Source: Plantibacter sp. ME-Dv--P-122b (GTDB lineage Bacteria; Actinomycetota; Actinomycetes; Actinomycetales; Microbacteriaceae). From it: a stretch of 64,000 bases of DNA. The notes beneath the pieces are model-generated. The model did not search any database. It was not told the origin of the DNA and saw only the letters and a program-made list of their open reading frames with translations. The stretch lies in assembly GCF_030209375.1 (NCBI RefSeq), contig NZ_JARVSC010000009.1:124001-188000 (forward strand). The letters are read 5' to 3'. A program made the translations under genes and the position numbers. The stretch's first letter is position 1. Every line of letters starts with the position of its first letter. Positions 24,852-32,702 of the stretch are shown here, piece after piece.

Positions 24852-25796
24852 TCAGACTCCGACGAAGCGGATGGTCTGCTGCAGGCGCGTGCGGATGTCG
24901 AACAGTTGGTTGCCACCCATGCGGTCGACGCCCGGGAGACCGGTGCGGACGAGGTCGGCCAGCCGGGAGCGCTCGACGAGGACCGTGACCGGATGCTTGC
25001 GACCGATGAACTCCACCGACTCCGGGGTGGCGCCGTCCGGCACGACGATGACGGAAGCCGTGAACTTCACCCGGGCCGCCTTCGCGACGGTCCGCGCCGA
25101 GCGCACGATCGACCGGACGGGCTCCTCGCGAGGATCGAGCGTCTCACCGACGACCTCTCCGCGGTGCACCCGGACCGGGCCACCCCAGTCCTCCGATTTG
25201 ACCGCGAAGAGGCCGGTCGGGCCGAGGACGACGTGGTCGAGCTTCGCCTCGCCCGGCGCCAGGACGTCGTGCCAGACCGTGTATCCGATGCCGAGCGTCG
25301 CCACGGTGCGCGCCGTCTGCTCCTCGGCGAGCGCGTTGGCCAGCTGGTGCCGGATCTCGCGCGGAGCCGAGCGGACGAGCTTCGGGTCGTAGGGGTCGTC
25401 GAGCGGGACACCGCGGCCGACCCACTCGCGGATGAGCCCGAGGTAGGCCTCCCGCGAGTCTCCGCCGGGGTGCCCGTAGGCACGAGCGCGAGGTCGCGAG
25501 TCGGCGCGCTGCGTACCCGAACGACCGGTGGTCGACGCCGACCAGGTCGGAGCATCGTCGTCGCCTGCGTCGGAGGACGGCACGTTGCGCCCGCGGTCGT
25601 AGGCGGCCCGGTCCTGCTCGGTTCCGACGCGCTCCCAGGCGAGCTGGACGGCGTTGAACTGCCGCGCGCTTCCGCCGAGGTCGGGGTGGGTCTCGCGCAT
25701 GAGCCGTCGGTAGGCCCTCCGGAGCTCGTCCTGCGTCGCCGTCGTGCTCACGCCGAGCACCTCGTACGGGCTGGCTGAGAGTGGGCTCTCCGGCAT
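24852..25796 (-). CDS. J-domain protein with C-terminal NERD-like nuclease domain
   Basis: The product is 314 residues. Residues 8-70 are a J-domain with YEVLGVSTTATQDELRRAY and the HPD tripeptide at 37-39, which stimulates DnaK-type ATPases. A disordered Arg/Ser-rich linker follows. The C-terminal half has ATLGIGYTVWHDV, KLDHVVLGPTGLFAVKSEDW and VRVHRGEVVG, the pattern of NERD (nuclease-related) domains, with DHVV and KSEDW at the positions of the acidic and Lys active-site residues. The pairing suggests chaperone-guided nucleic acid processing, which is only an inference. The ATG at 25796 was chosen because the J-domain begins right after it. Confidence 0.75.
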   Translation of the reverse strand: MPESPLSASPYEVLGVSTTATQDELRRAYRRLMRETHPDLGGSARQFNAVQLAWERVGTEQDRAAYDRGRNVPSSDAGDDDAPTWSASTTGRSGTQRADSRPRARAYGHPGGDSREAYLGLIREWVGRGVPLDDPYDPKLVRSAPREIRHQLANALAEEQTARTVATLGIGYTVWHDVLAPGEAKLDHVVLGPTGLFAVKSEDWGGPVRVHRGEVVGETLDPREEPVRSIVRSARTVAKAARVKFTASVIVVPDGATPESVEFIGRKHPVTVLVERSRLADLVRTGLPGVDRMGGNQLFDIRTRLQQTIRFVGV

Positions 25797-25917
25797 GGAG
25801 GGTGGTCGCTTTCGTCGGCGGCGTCGGTCGGTCCGACACGGCAGACTATCGCCATCACCTGGAAGACCGCCCGAACCGGCACCCTGTCGGGGCTGTGGAC
25901 AACTCCAGCGAGCAGAC

Positions 25918-25933
25918 GTACAGTTTGTTGTAC
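25918..25933. promoter_or_regulatory. Probable YefM operator
   Basis: GTACA (25918-25922) and TGTAC (25929-25933) form an inverted repeat with a 6-base spacer, ending 13 bases before the antitoxin start. Known YefM operators are built on TGTACA-type palindromes, so autoregulation is likely. Confidence 0.55.
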
Positions 25934-25946
25934 TTGGAGGATGTTG

Positions 25947-26198
25947 ATGCGTACCCTCAGTTATTCGGAATCCCGCGCGAACTACGCGGCCACCCTCGAT
26001 TCGGTCCTCGACGACCGCGAGGAGGTGATCATCACCAGAGCGGGGCGCGACCCGGTCGTGATCGTCGCGCTCGACGACTACGAGTCCTTGAAGGAATCGG
26101 CGTATCTGCTCCGGACGCCGTCGAACGCGCGTCGGCTCATCCAGGCCATCGACGACCTCGAGGCCGGCGAGGGCTCCGAGCACGACCTGGTCGAGTAG
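25947..26198 (+). CDS. yefM: YefM/Phd-family antitoxin
   Basis: The product is 83 residues: RTLSYSESRANYAATLDSVLDD, then EEVIITRAGRDPVVIVALDDYESLKES, the classical Phd/YefM DNA-binding fold, and a C-terminal tail (about 60-83) that would wrap the toxin. The second of two adjacent ATG codons (25947) is chosen because GGAGG lies 6 bases before it and directly abuts the first. The toxin gene follows after 5 bases. Confidence 0.9.
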   Translation: MRTLSYSESRANYAATLDSVLDDREEVIITRAGRDPVVIVALDDYESLKESAYLLRTPSNARRLIQAIDDLEAGEGSEHDLVE

Positions 26199-26203
26199 TC
26201 GGC

Positions 26204-26461
26204 GTGCGGCTCATCTGGTCCGACGCCGCCAGGGAGGACTACTGCCACTGGCAGCAACAGGATCGGCGCATCGTCAAACGGATCAATCTCCTCCTGAAGG
26301 ACATCATCCGGAACGGCAACGAGGGCATCGGCAAACCTGAGGCGCTCAAGCACGGCTTCCAGGGATTCTGGTCGCGGCGGATCACCGACGAGCATCGACT
26401 GGTCTACCGCCTCACGGACGACGGCGTCCTCATCGCCCAGGCACGCTTTCACTACGAGTAG
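26204..26461 (+). CDS. yoeB: YoeB-family mRNA interferase toxin
   Basis: The product is 85 residues, the normal YoeB size. YoeB binds the ribosomal A site and cleaves mRNA there. The motifs RLIWSDAAREDYCHW, GKPEALKHGFQGFWSRRI, HRLVYR and the terminal ARFHYE contain the family's active-site residues: Glu in KPEAL, Arg in SRRI and the late His-Tyr. All appear intact, so the toxin should be active. It starts at GTG 26204, 5 bases after the antitoxin stop, and is convergent with the methyltransferase gene. Confidence 0.92.
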   Translation: MRLIWSDAAREDYCHWQQQDRRIVKRINLLLKDIIRNGNEGIGKPEALKHGFQGFWSRRITDEHRLVYRLTDDGVLIAQARFHYE

Positions 26462-26481
26462 GGCCAGCGTGCCGGAACGCC

Positions 26482-28020
26482 TCAGGAGCTCGGCAGGAGG
26501 ATGCCGTCGTCCAGCAGTGCGCGGACGCGGGGGAGGAGTTCGGCGCGGAGTTCCGACGCGTCGACCTCGACGAGCTGGGCGATCGCATCGATGATCGCCC
26601 CGAGGGTCAGCTCGCCGTCACAGGCGCCGACGAGCCCCGCCAGGCCGGTGTCGATCCCCACGGAGCGCGCCAAGCCGCCGCCCTGCCGCAGGGTCATCGC
26701 CGTCGGATCCTCGTCCCCGGGCCAGTAGTGGCGCTCCTCGGTGACGTCGCCCGCGAGGACGACGCGTTCGCCGAGCAGCTGTCCGTCGTCGAGCGCGGTC
26801 TGCCAGTCGTGAGCGAGGAGACACACGGCGAGGTGCGCACCCAGCCCGGCGGAGTTCGAGCCCGCCTGCCCGTGCAGCCGCTCGAATCGGCGTAGTGCAG
26901 TGGACGGGTCCGATCGACGGAGCAGCACGTACCCGAACCCGACGCCGGTCACCGCCCGGGCCGCGAAGTCGTCGAGCCAGGCTCCCGCCAAGCGCTCGAA
27001 CTCCGGCGTCCCGAGCCGTGTGCCACCGTCCCGGATCCAGGTCTCCGCGTATTCGGCGGGATCCTGCACCTCGCGCTCGATGACCCAGGCGTCGACCGGT
27101 TCCGGACTGCGCTCCACCCACCCGGCGACGCGCTCCAGCCCGTCGGCGCCGTCGCGGTACTCCCAGTTCCCGAGGAACTGCGCGACGCCGCCGGGCGTCA
27201 GATGCCGGGCGACCTCGAGGAACACGGACTCGACGAGCGCGTCACCGACGAGACCGCCGTCGCGGTACTCGTAGCTCGGCACGCCCTCGGCACGCGGGGT
27301 GATGACGAACGGCGGGTTGGAGACGATGCGGTCGAACCGTTCGCCGGCGACGGGTTCGAACATGCTGCCGTGGCGGAACTCGATCGAGTCGATGCCGTTG
27401 AGGCGCGCGTTGAGTGCCGCGAGCTCGAGGGCTCGCTCGGAGATGTCCGTCGCGACCACGTGATCCGCGATCCGCGACAGGTGGAGCGCCTGGATGCCGC
27501 ACCCGGTCCCGAGGTCGAGTGCCGTTCCGATCCGCTCAGGGAGGATGATGCCGCTCAAGGTCATCGACGCGCCGCCGACCCCGAGGACGTGCTCCTCGCC
27601 GAGCTCGTGACCCAGCGCGAGCTCGCCGAGGTCGGAGGCGATCCACCAGGCACCGCTCCCGTTGGCGTCGACCCAGGCGTAGGGGCGCAGGTCGATGGCC
27701 GGGACGACCGATCCGTCGTCGCCCAGGCCGAGAAGGCCGAGCGCCACCGCGCCGTCGAGACCGAGCGACGGCAGTGCACGCGTCGCATCGTCGGCCCCGA
27801 CGGCGACCCCGAGCACGAACAGCGTCGCCAGTGTCGCGAGCGGTTCCGCTCCCGCCGTCCGGCGGCGTTCGTCGAGCGAGCGGATCGCCACGACCCGGTT
27901 GGAGCGGTGGAGCGCGGCCTCCGCCGTCTCACCCCAGAGGCCGCGCACCCGTTCGACCGTGTACCCGGCCGCGTCGAGGTCGGAACGGAGGAGGTCGATC
28001 AGTCGCTGGTCCACGCCCAC
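26482..28020 (-). CDS. Class I SAM-dependent methyltransferase, RlmG/RsmC-like, with extra domains
   Basis: The product is 512 residues. Residues about 1-130 form an N-terminal helical domain of its own. The SAM-binding motif GTALDLGTGCGIQAL is near 165-180 and VSNPPFVITP (NPPF catalytic motif) near 235, as in N6-adenine and RsmC/RlmG-type methyltransferases. The last 170 residues contain a winged-helix-like part with LGAIIDAIAQLVEVD. The substrate is probably rRNA, tRNA or protein glutamine, but it cannot be decided. The start GTG at 28020 lacks a strong binding site; a GTG two codons downstream is an alternative. Confidence 0.75.
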   Translation of the reverse strand: MGVDQRLIDLLRSDLDAAGYTVERVRGLWGETAEAALHRSNRVVAIRSLDERRRTAGAEPLATLATLFVLGVAVGADDATRALPSLGLDGAVALGLLGLGDDGSVVPAIDLRPYAWVDANGSGAWWIASDLGELALGHELGEEHVLGVGGASMTLSGIILPERIGTALDLGTGCGIQALHLSRIADHVVATDISERALELAALNARLNGIDSIEFRHGSMFEPVAGERFDRIVSNPPFVITPRAEGVPSYEYRDGGLVGDALVESVFLEVARHLTPGGVAQFLGNWEYRDGADGLERVAGWVERSPEPVDAWVIEREVQDPAEYAETWIRDGGTRLGTPEFERLAGAWLDDFAARAVTGVGFGYVLLRRSDPSTALRRFERLHGQAGSNSAGLGAHLAVCLLAHDWQTALDDGQLLGERVVLAGDVTEERHYWPGDEDPTAMTLRQGGGLARSVGIDTGLAGLVGACDGELTLGAIIDAIAQLVEVDASELRAELLPRVRALLDDGILLPSS

Positions 28021-28069
28021 CAGTGTGCCAGCTGCGGGGTGGGCCGGATCGCCCGCCCCGCAGCCGTGG

Positions 28070-31000
28070 TCAGCGATCCGTGGTGAGGATCGCGTCCAGG
28101 TCCTCGTCGGTCTGCTCGTCGTGCTCCTCCGCCTCGTGCCGAGCGGCCTTCGCTTCGCGCTTCCGCTCGCGCTTCGCCAGGCGACGCTCGGTCCGGCGCT
28201 CCAGGAGCAGGTACAGCACGGGCACGAGGATGAGCGTCAGGAGGGTCGACGACACCAGGCCGCCGATCACGACGATCGCGAGCGACTGCGAGATGAACAC
28301 GCCACCGCCGGTGAGGCCGAGCGACATCGGCACGAGCGCGAAGATGGTCGCGCAGGCGGTCATGATGATCGGCCGGAGACGGAGCCTGGCCCCGTGCAAG
28401 ACCGCGTCGTCGATGCTGTCGCCTCGAGCCCGGTACGAGTTGACCAGGTCGATGAGGACGATCGCGTTCGTGACGACGATGCCGATGAGCATGAGGAGGC
28501 CGATCATCGACGGGATGCCGAGCGGCGTCCCCGTGATGAGCAGGGCCGCGATCGCGCCGGTCGCCGCGAAGGGCACGGAGACCAGCAGGATGAGCGGCTG
28601 CAGGAGGCTCCGGAACGTCGCCACCATGACGATGAAGACGAGCACGATCGCGATGAGCATCGCGAGGCCGAGCTGCGCGAACGACTCCTCCTGCTCTTGG
28701 GCGACACCACCGACCGAGGCCGTGACCCCGCTCGGCAGGTCCAGGCCGTCGAGGCCATCCCGGACAGCGAGCGTCGTCGCGCTGAGGTCGTCGCCCGTCG
28801 GCGTCGCCGACACGGTCACGGTCCGGACGCCGTCGATGCGCGTGATCGCCGCTGCGGCACGTTCCTCGCCGACCTGCGCGACGGCGCTGACCGGGATCGG
28901 GACGGCGCTGACGTTGGCGAGGTCCTTCTGCGCCTGGGTGAGGCGGTCAGCCTCCGCCTGCTGTTCGGCGGCCTCGGTCTCGGCATCCCGCATCGCGGTC
29001 AGCTGCTCGTCGATGGTCGTGATCGAGCCCTGGAGCTGGGAGATGGCGTCGCTCAACCCGGCGAGTTGGGCGGCGCGTGCCTCGTAGGCCTGTCGTGCCG
29101 CCTCCTCCTCCGGCGTCGTGGGCGTGACCGGCGGCACCTCGACGGGAGCCGCTTGCAGGGCGCTCAGCTGAGCCCGCAGGGCGTCGAGCTGCGACGCCGC
29201 GGTCGAGCGGGCCTCCTGGAGTTCGGAGCGCTGGGTCGCGGCCTGGGATGCCGCCTCGTCCTTCGCACGCTGGGTGGCCTCGTCCTGCTCGGCCGTGAGG
29301 GCGTCGCTCGCGGCCTTCTGGGCCGCGGCCTGCTGCAAGGCGCTGACCGGAAGGGGGAGCGCGGCGATCTCGGCCGGTGTCGTGCCGACCCGCTGCGAGC
29401 GCACGATGATGTCGCGAGACGCTCCCTCGAGGATGACGGAACCCATCGGTGTGCCTCGGAGCGCACTGGCGATGGCCTGGCCGACCTGTTCCTGCGTGAA
29501 GCCGTACCGGGCGGCGGCTGCGCGGTCGACGTTCACCTTGAGCAGGCCCTGCTCGTCGGCGAGGTCGCTCGTCGCATCGCGGAGACCGTCCGTACCGCCG
29601 AGCATGTCCTGCACCGCGGCCGCCGCCGTTGCGAGTGCCTCGGGGTCCTCACCCTGCAGCGTGACCTCCATGCCTCCTCCGCCACCGGTGAATCCACCGG
29701 CGGCGTCACCGACGGTGACCTCGCCGACGTCGTCGAGCTTCGCCACGGCCTTCCGGATGGTGTCGGCTACGCCCTCGCGTGAGCTCTCCTCACCGACGGT
29801 CACGCTGATCTGTGCCGTGTTGCTCGACCCGTTCCCACCGACGGTGGTCAGGTACCCGGAGACGCCCGCGGTCTTCGCGAGGACCGCTTCGACGGCGGCG
29901 GCCGCGTCGCTGGTCACGTCGAGGCTCGTCCCCTCCGGGAGCTCCTGCGTGACCGTGACGGTGTTCTCGCCCCCGATGTCGCCGAGGTAGTCGGTCTTCA
30001 GGAATCCGGCCGAGACGATCGTCCCGGCGAACACGACCGCCGCCACGAGCAAAGTGACGACCGGACGCTTCAGGGCGGTGCGCAGGACCGGCAGATAGGC
30101 CCGCTGGAGCTTGGAGTACGCCTCGGACTCGTCTTCGACCGCGGATGCCACGACGCCGGCCTCCCCGCCGTCGGCCATGCCCGCGGCCGGGGCGGACGAC
30201 CCACGCATGAACCAGTAGGCGAGCACGGGCACGATCGTGAGCGACACCACGAGGGACGCGATGAGCGCGACCGAAACGGTGACGGCGAACGGTCGGAACA
30301 GCTCGCCGACCGTCCCGCCGACGAAGGCGACCGGAAGGAACACGGCCACCGTCGTGATCGTCGACGCGGTCACGGCCCCGGCGACCTCGCGGACAGCTTC
30401 GACGACACTCGTGGTCGTCATCGCCCGCCCGGTGTGCCGACGTTTGATGTTCTCGATCACCACGATGGAGTCGTCGACCACCCGGCCGACGGCGACGGTC
30501 AGCGCTGCGAGCGTGAAGATGTTGAGCGAATAGTCGCCGATCCACAGTCCGATCATCGCGATGAGGAGGGAGAGCGGGATCGACACGGCCGTGATGATCG
30601 TGGACCGGATCGACAGCAGGAAGACCAGGATCACGATGATCGCGAACAACAGCCCGAGCCCGCCCTCGACGGAGAGGTCGTGGATGGACTGCTCGACCAT
30701 CGGCGACTGGTCGAAGACGACGGTGAAGGCCGCACCCGAGCCGAGTTCCTGCTCCAGCCCGGGGAGGGCGTCGCGGATGGTGTGGGCGAGTTGGACGGCG
30801 TTGGCCGACGGGTCCTTGAGGATCGTGAGCGACAGCGACGGGAGACCGTCCGCCCGGGCGATGGAGGTCTCGGCTGCGGGTACGAGCTCGACGTCCGCGA
30901 CGGCGGAGAGCGCGAAGGGCCCATCCTCGTGCTGGATGGGGAGTGCCTGTACCTCGGCCAGCGAGCCGACGGCCGAGCCGACCTCGATCGAGAGCTCCTT

Positions 31001-31666
31001 GCCCGCGTCGACACTCGTTCCGGCAGCCGTGATGACACCGCTCGCCTGGACGGCCGCCATGACCTCCTCGGCGGTCACCTTCTTGGCCGCGAGGTCGGCC
31101 GGACGCATCGTGATGACGAGCTGTGTGGCGTTCTCACCCGCGAGATCGACCTGGCGCACGCCGGCGATCCCACGGAGCGCGGGGAGCACGGTGGTCTCCA
31201 CTTTGCCTGCGAAGTCACCCGACTCGTCCTCGGACGCGACCGCGAGCTGAAGCACCGGGATGTCGTCGCTCCCGCCGGCGTAGACCTCGGTGGTCGTGTC
31301 GTTCGGGAGGGCGCTCTTCAGGCCGGCCAGAGCGCTGCGGATGTCGCCGACGATCTTCTCGTCGTCCTGGCCGAAGTCCCAGCTGACCTGCACGGACGTG
31401 GAACCGCTGACCGAGGTCGAGGTGACGCCGGTGACGCCTTTGACCCCCTGCACCGCCTGCTCGACGGGCTTCGTGACCTCGCGCTCCACCGACGACGGCG
31501 AGGCGCCGGGGTAGGTCGCGGCCACGACGGCACCCGGCTGCTGCACGGACGGCAGCAGTTCCTGCTTCAGGGAACCGACCGCGAAGAGTCCGAAGGCCAC
31601 GATCGCCGCGGTGATGAGGCCGACGATCAGTCGATTGGCGAGGCTGAGCCTCGTGAGGAATGACAT
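28070..31666 (-). CDS. RND-family transporter (HAE1/AcrB-like) with a coiled-coil insertion
   Basis: The product is 1198 residues. RND features include LANRLIVGLITAAIVAFGLFA as helix 1, PGASPSSVEREVTKPVE, the helix 4 proton-relay segment VGRVVDDSIVVIENIKRR (two Asp), and twelve helices in two halves. AcrB proteins are about 1050 residues. The extra 150 lie at about 775-935, in the second periplasmic loop, and are Ala/Gln/Glu-rich heptads predicted to form a long coiled coil. In a cell without a TolC-type outer membrane channel this insert may take the place of an adaptor; that is inference. The final 35 residues are charged. Substrate unknown. Confidence 0.85.
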   Translation of the reverse strand: MSFLTRLSLANRLIVGLITAAIVAFGLFAVGSLKQELLPSVQQPGAVVAATYPGASPSSVEREVTKPVEQAVQGVKGVTGVTSTSVSGSTSVQVSWDFGQDDEKIVGDIRSALAGLKSALPNDTTTEVYAGGSDDIPVLQLAVASEDESGDFAGKVETTVLPALRGIAGVRQVDLAGENATQLVITMRPADLAAKKVTAEEVMAAVQASGVITAAGTSVDAGKELSIEVGSAVGSLAEVQALPIQHEDGPFALSAVADVELVPAAETSIARADGLPSLSLTILKDPSANAVQLAHTIRDALPGLEQELGSGAAFTVVFDQSPMVEQSIHDLSVEGGLGLLFAIIVILVFLLSIRSTIITAVSIPLSLLIAMIGLWIGDYSLNIFTLAALTVAVGRVVDDSIVVIENIKRRHTGRAMTTTSVVEAVREVAGAVTASTITTVAVFLPVAFVGGTVGELFRPFAVTVSVALIASLVVSLTIVPVLAYWFMRGSSAPAAGMADGGEAGVVASAVEDESEAYSKLQRAYLPVLRTALKRPVVTLLVAAVVFAGTIVSAGFLKTDYLGDIGGENTVTVTQELPEGTSLDVTSDAAAAVEAVLAKTAGVSGYLTTVGGNGSSNTAQISVTVGEESSREGVADTIRKAVAKLDDVGEVTVGDAAGGFTGGGGGMEVTLQGEDPEALATAAAAVQDMLGGTDGLRDATSDLADEQGLLKVNVDRAAAARYGFTQEQVGQAIASALRGTPMGSVILEGASRDIIVRSQRVGTTPAEIAALPLPVSALQQAAAQKAASDALTAEQDEATQRAKDEAASQAATQRSELQEARSTAASQLDALRAQLSALQAAPVEVPPVTPTTPEEEAARQAYEARAAQLAGLSDAISQLQGSITTIDEQLTAMRDAETEAAEQQAEADRLTQAQKDLANVSAVPIPVSAVAQVGEERAAAAITRIDGVRTVTVSATPTGDDLSATTLAVRDGLDGLDLPSGVTASVGGVAQEQEESFAQLGLAMLIAIVLVFIVMVATFRSLLQPLILLVSVPFAATGAIAALLITGTPLGIPSMIGLLMLIGIVVTNAIVLIDLVNSYRARGDSIDDAVLHGARLRLRPIIMTACATIFALVPMSLGLTGGGVFISQSLAIVVIGGLVSSTLLTLILVPVLYLLLERRTERRLAKRERKREAKAARHEAEEHDEQTDEDLDAILTTDR

Positions 31667-31922
31667 GGACGGGCTGGCCTCTCGGTCGCGGTGCGGGCGT
31701 GATCGGCCCCACTCCACGCTATGGAGCGCTACGACCGGCCACATCCGCACGAGGACGGACCTCCTGCGACCCCGGCATCCGCCGATCGGACGACATCGGT
31801 GGTCCTGGGGTACCAGCCTCGGCCGCGAGGGAGCTGGGCCTTGACGGCACCACCCTCCGATACCGGGCGTACCCTTGATACCCGAGTGCGCGCCGCGGGG
31901 TGCGCCGGAGCGAGGAGGGTAC

Positions 31923-32303
31923 GTGGATCTGCAGGCCGTCGACCTCCCGAAGTTGCGCCGCGACGCACAGCTCGAACGCGAGGTGATCATCGAGCACCGC
32001 GCCCGCGACGGCGAGGACCCCTGGGACTTCCTGCCCTCGATGCCGACGGTCGACGAACTCGTCGTCGCCGTCCTCCGGGACGACGCACTGCACGCACGGG
32101 GTCTGGCCGCCCAGCACGCGATGGCGCGGCTGGCCGGGTACTCGTCACTCGACGACGCACAGGACCACCGCGACAACGCGGATCACCTGGAGTACGAGGT
32201 GCTCCGCGAGATCGCCCGCGTGCACCCCGAGTTGACCCGAGCGGTGTGGCGGATGTCCGGCAAGGTCGCCCGGCCGCCGTGGGAGGGCGACGACGCGGAG
32301 TAG
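31923..32303 (+). CDS. Uncharacterised soluble protein
   Basis: The product is 126 residues, starting DLQAVDLPKLRRDAQLEREV and rich in Asp, Glu, Arg and His, with no signal peptide or membrane helix. Helical content looks high. I do not recognise the family. The GTG at 31923 has AGGAGG about 4 bases upstream, and a TACCCT hexamer about 50 bases upstream may be the -10 box. It is divergent from the RND gene with a 256-base gap. Codon use is normal for the window, which supports it as a real gene. Confidence 0.6.
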   Translation: MDLQAVDLPKLRRDAQLEREVIIEHRARDGEDPWDFLPSMPTVDELVVAVLRDDALHARGLAAQHAMARLAGYSSLDDAQDHRDNADHLEYEVLREIARVHPELTRAVWRMSGKVARPPWEGDDAE

Positions 32304-32322
32304 ATCGACGCCGCCGCCCGGG

Positions 32323-32607
32323 TCACAGCGCCACGGCGGCCCCCAGGAGCACGGCGGGGAGGGCACTGGTCCCGGACGGATGTCCTGCCGGGTGTATACC
32401 TGATCCGGCATATATACTCCCGGCGGCATGACCCGCCATGGTGCACACGAGCGCCGCCATGATGACAAGACCGCCTGAGGTGTGCACGGCCATCGCCGCG
32501 CGGTGGCGCTTGACGGCGAGCGCCAGAGCGTCGTCGAACGGAGCCGGCAGCCCGGCGATGGACCGAAGCCGGACCGCCGAGGCGACAGCGAGAACGGTGC
32601 CCAGCAA
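32323..32607 (-). CDS. Possible small membrane protein
   Basis: The frame encodes 94 residues with two hydrophobic stretches (GGLVIMAALVCTMAGHAAGSIYAG and SALPAVLLGAAVAL). The only start is TTG at 32607, with GAGGAG too close in front (3 bases). The AT-rich tract with TGTATACC and CATATATAC at about 32392-32420 lies inside it and breaks the codon pattern. The frame may be a remnant or not a gene. Apart from this, 32304-32637 holds nothing I can identify. Confidence 0.3.
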   Translation of the reverse strand: MLGTVLAVASAVRLRSIAGLPAPFDDALALAVKRHRAAMAVHTSGGLVIMAALVCTMAGHAAGSIYAGSGIHPAGHPSGTSALPAVLLGAAVAL

Positions 32608-32637
32608 CCGCTCCTCGTCTAACCGCTGGATGCTCGT

Positions 32638-32666
32638 GTGACATCAGCCTCGAGCAGGCGCATAAT
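32638..32666 (+). promoter_or_regulatory. Promoter of the second MFS exporter
   Basis: GTGACA (32638-32643) and CATAAT (32661-32666) are separated by exactly 17 bases. The -10 hexamer ends 6 bases before the ATG of the nine-codon mini-frame at 32673, so the transcript should begin at that ATG. Confidence 0.55.
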
Positions 32667-32672
32667 CAGAAT

Positions 32673-32702
32673 ATGCAGCCAGCTGATCGTTTCCGCGCAT
32701 GA
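32673..32702 (+). CDS. Leaderless nine-codon mini-frame coupled to the exporter start
   Basis: ATG at 32673 opens MQPADRFRA and its TGA overlaps the exporter ATG as ATGA. The exporter itself has no ribosome binding site. A ribosome that reads the leaderless mini-frame would reach the exporter start and reinitiate. Such a frame could also regulate the exporter by stalling; that is speculation. Confidence 0.4.
   Translation: MQPADRFRA

Noticed and set aside
27695-29782. A 695-codon plus-strand open frame across the methyltransferase and RND genes
   Set aside because: It is Arg/Asp/Gly-rich, has no family motifs and lies opposite two clear genes; it is a high-GC shadow frame.
32392-32420. TGTATACC and CATATATAC tract as a promoter
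   Set aside because: The hexamers have no matching -35 at a proper distance on either strand and lie inside a doubtful frame, so no direction can be assigned.
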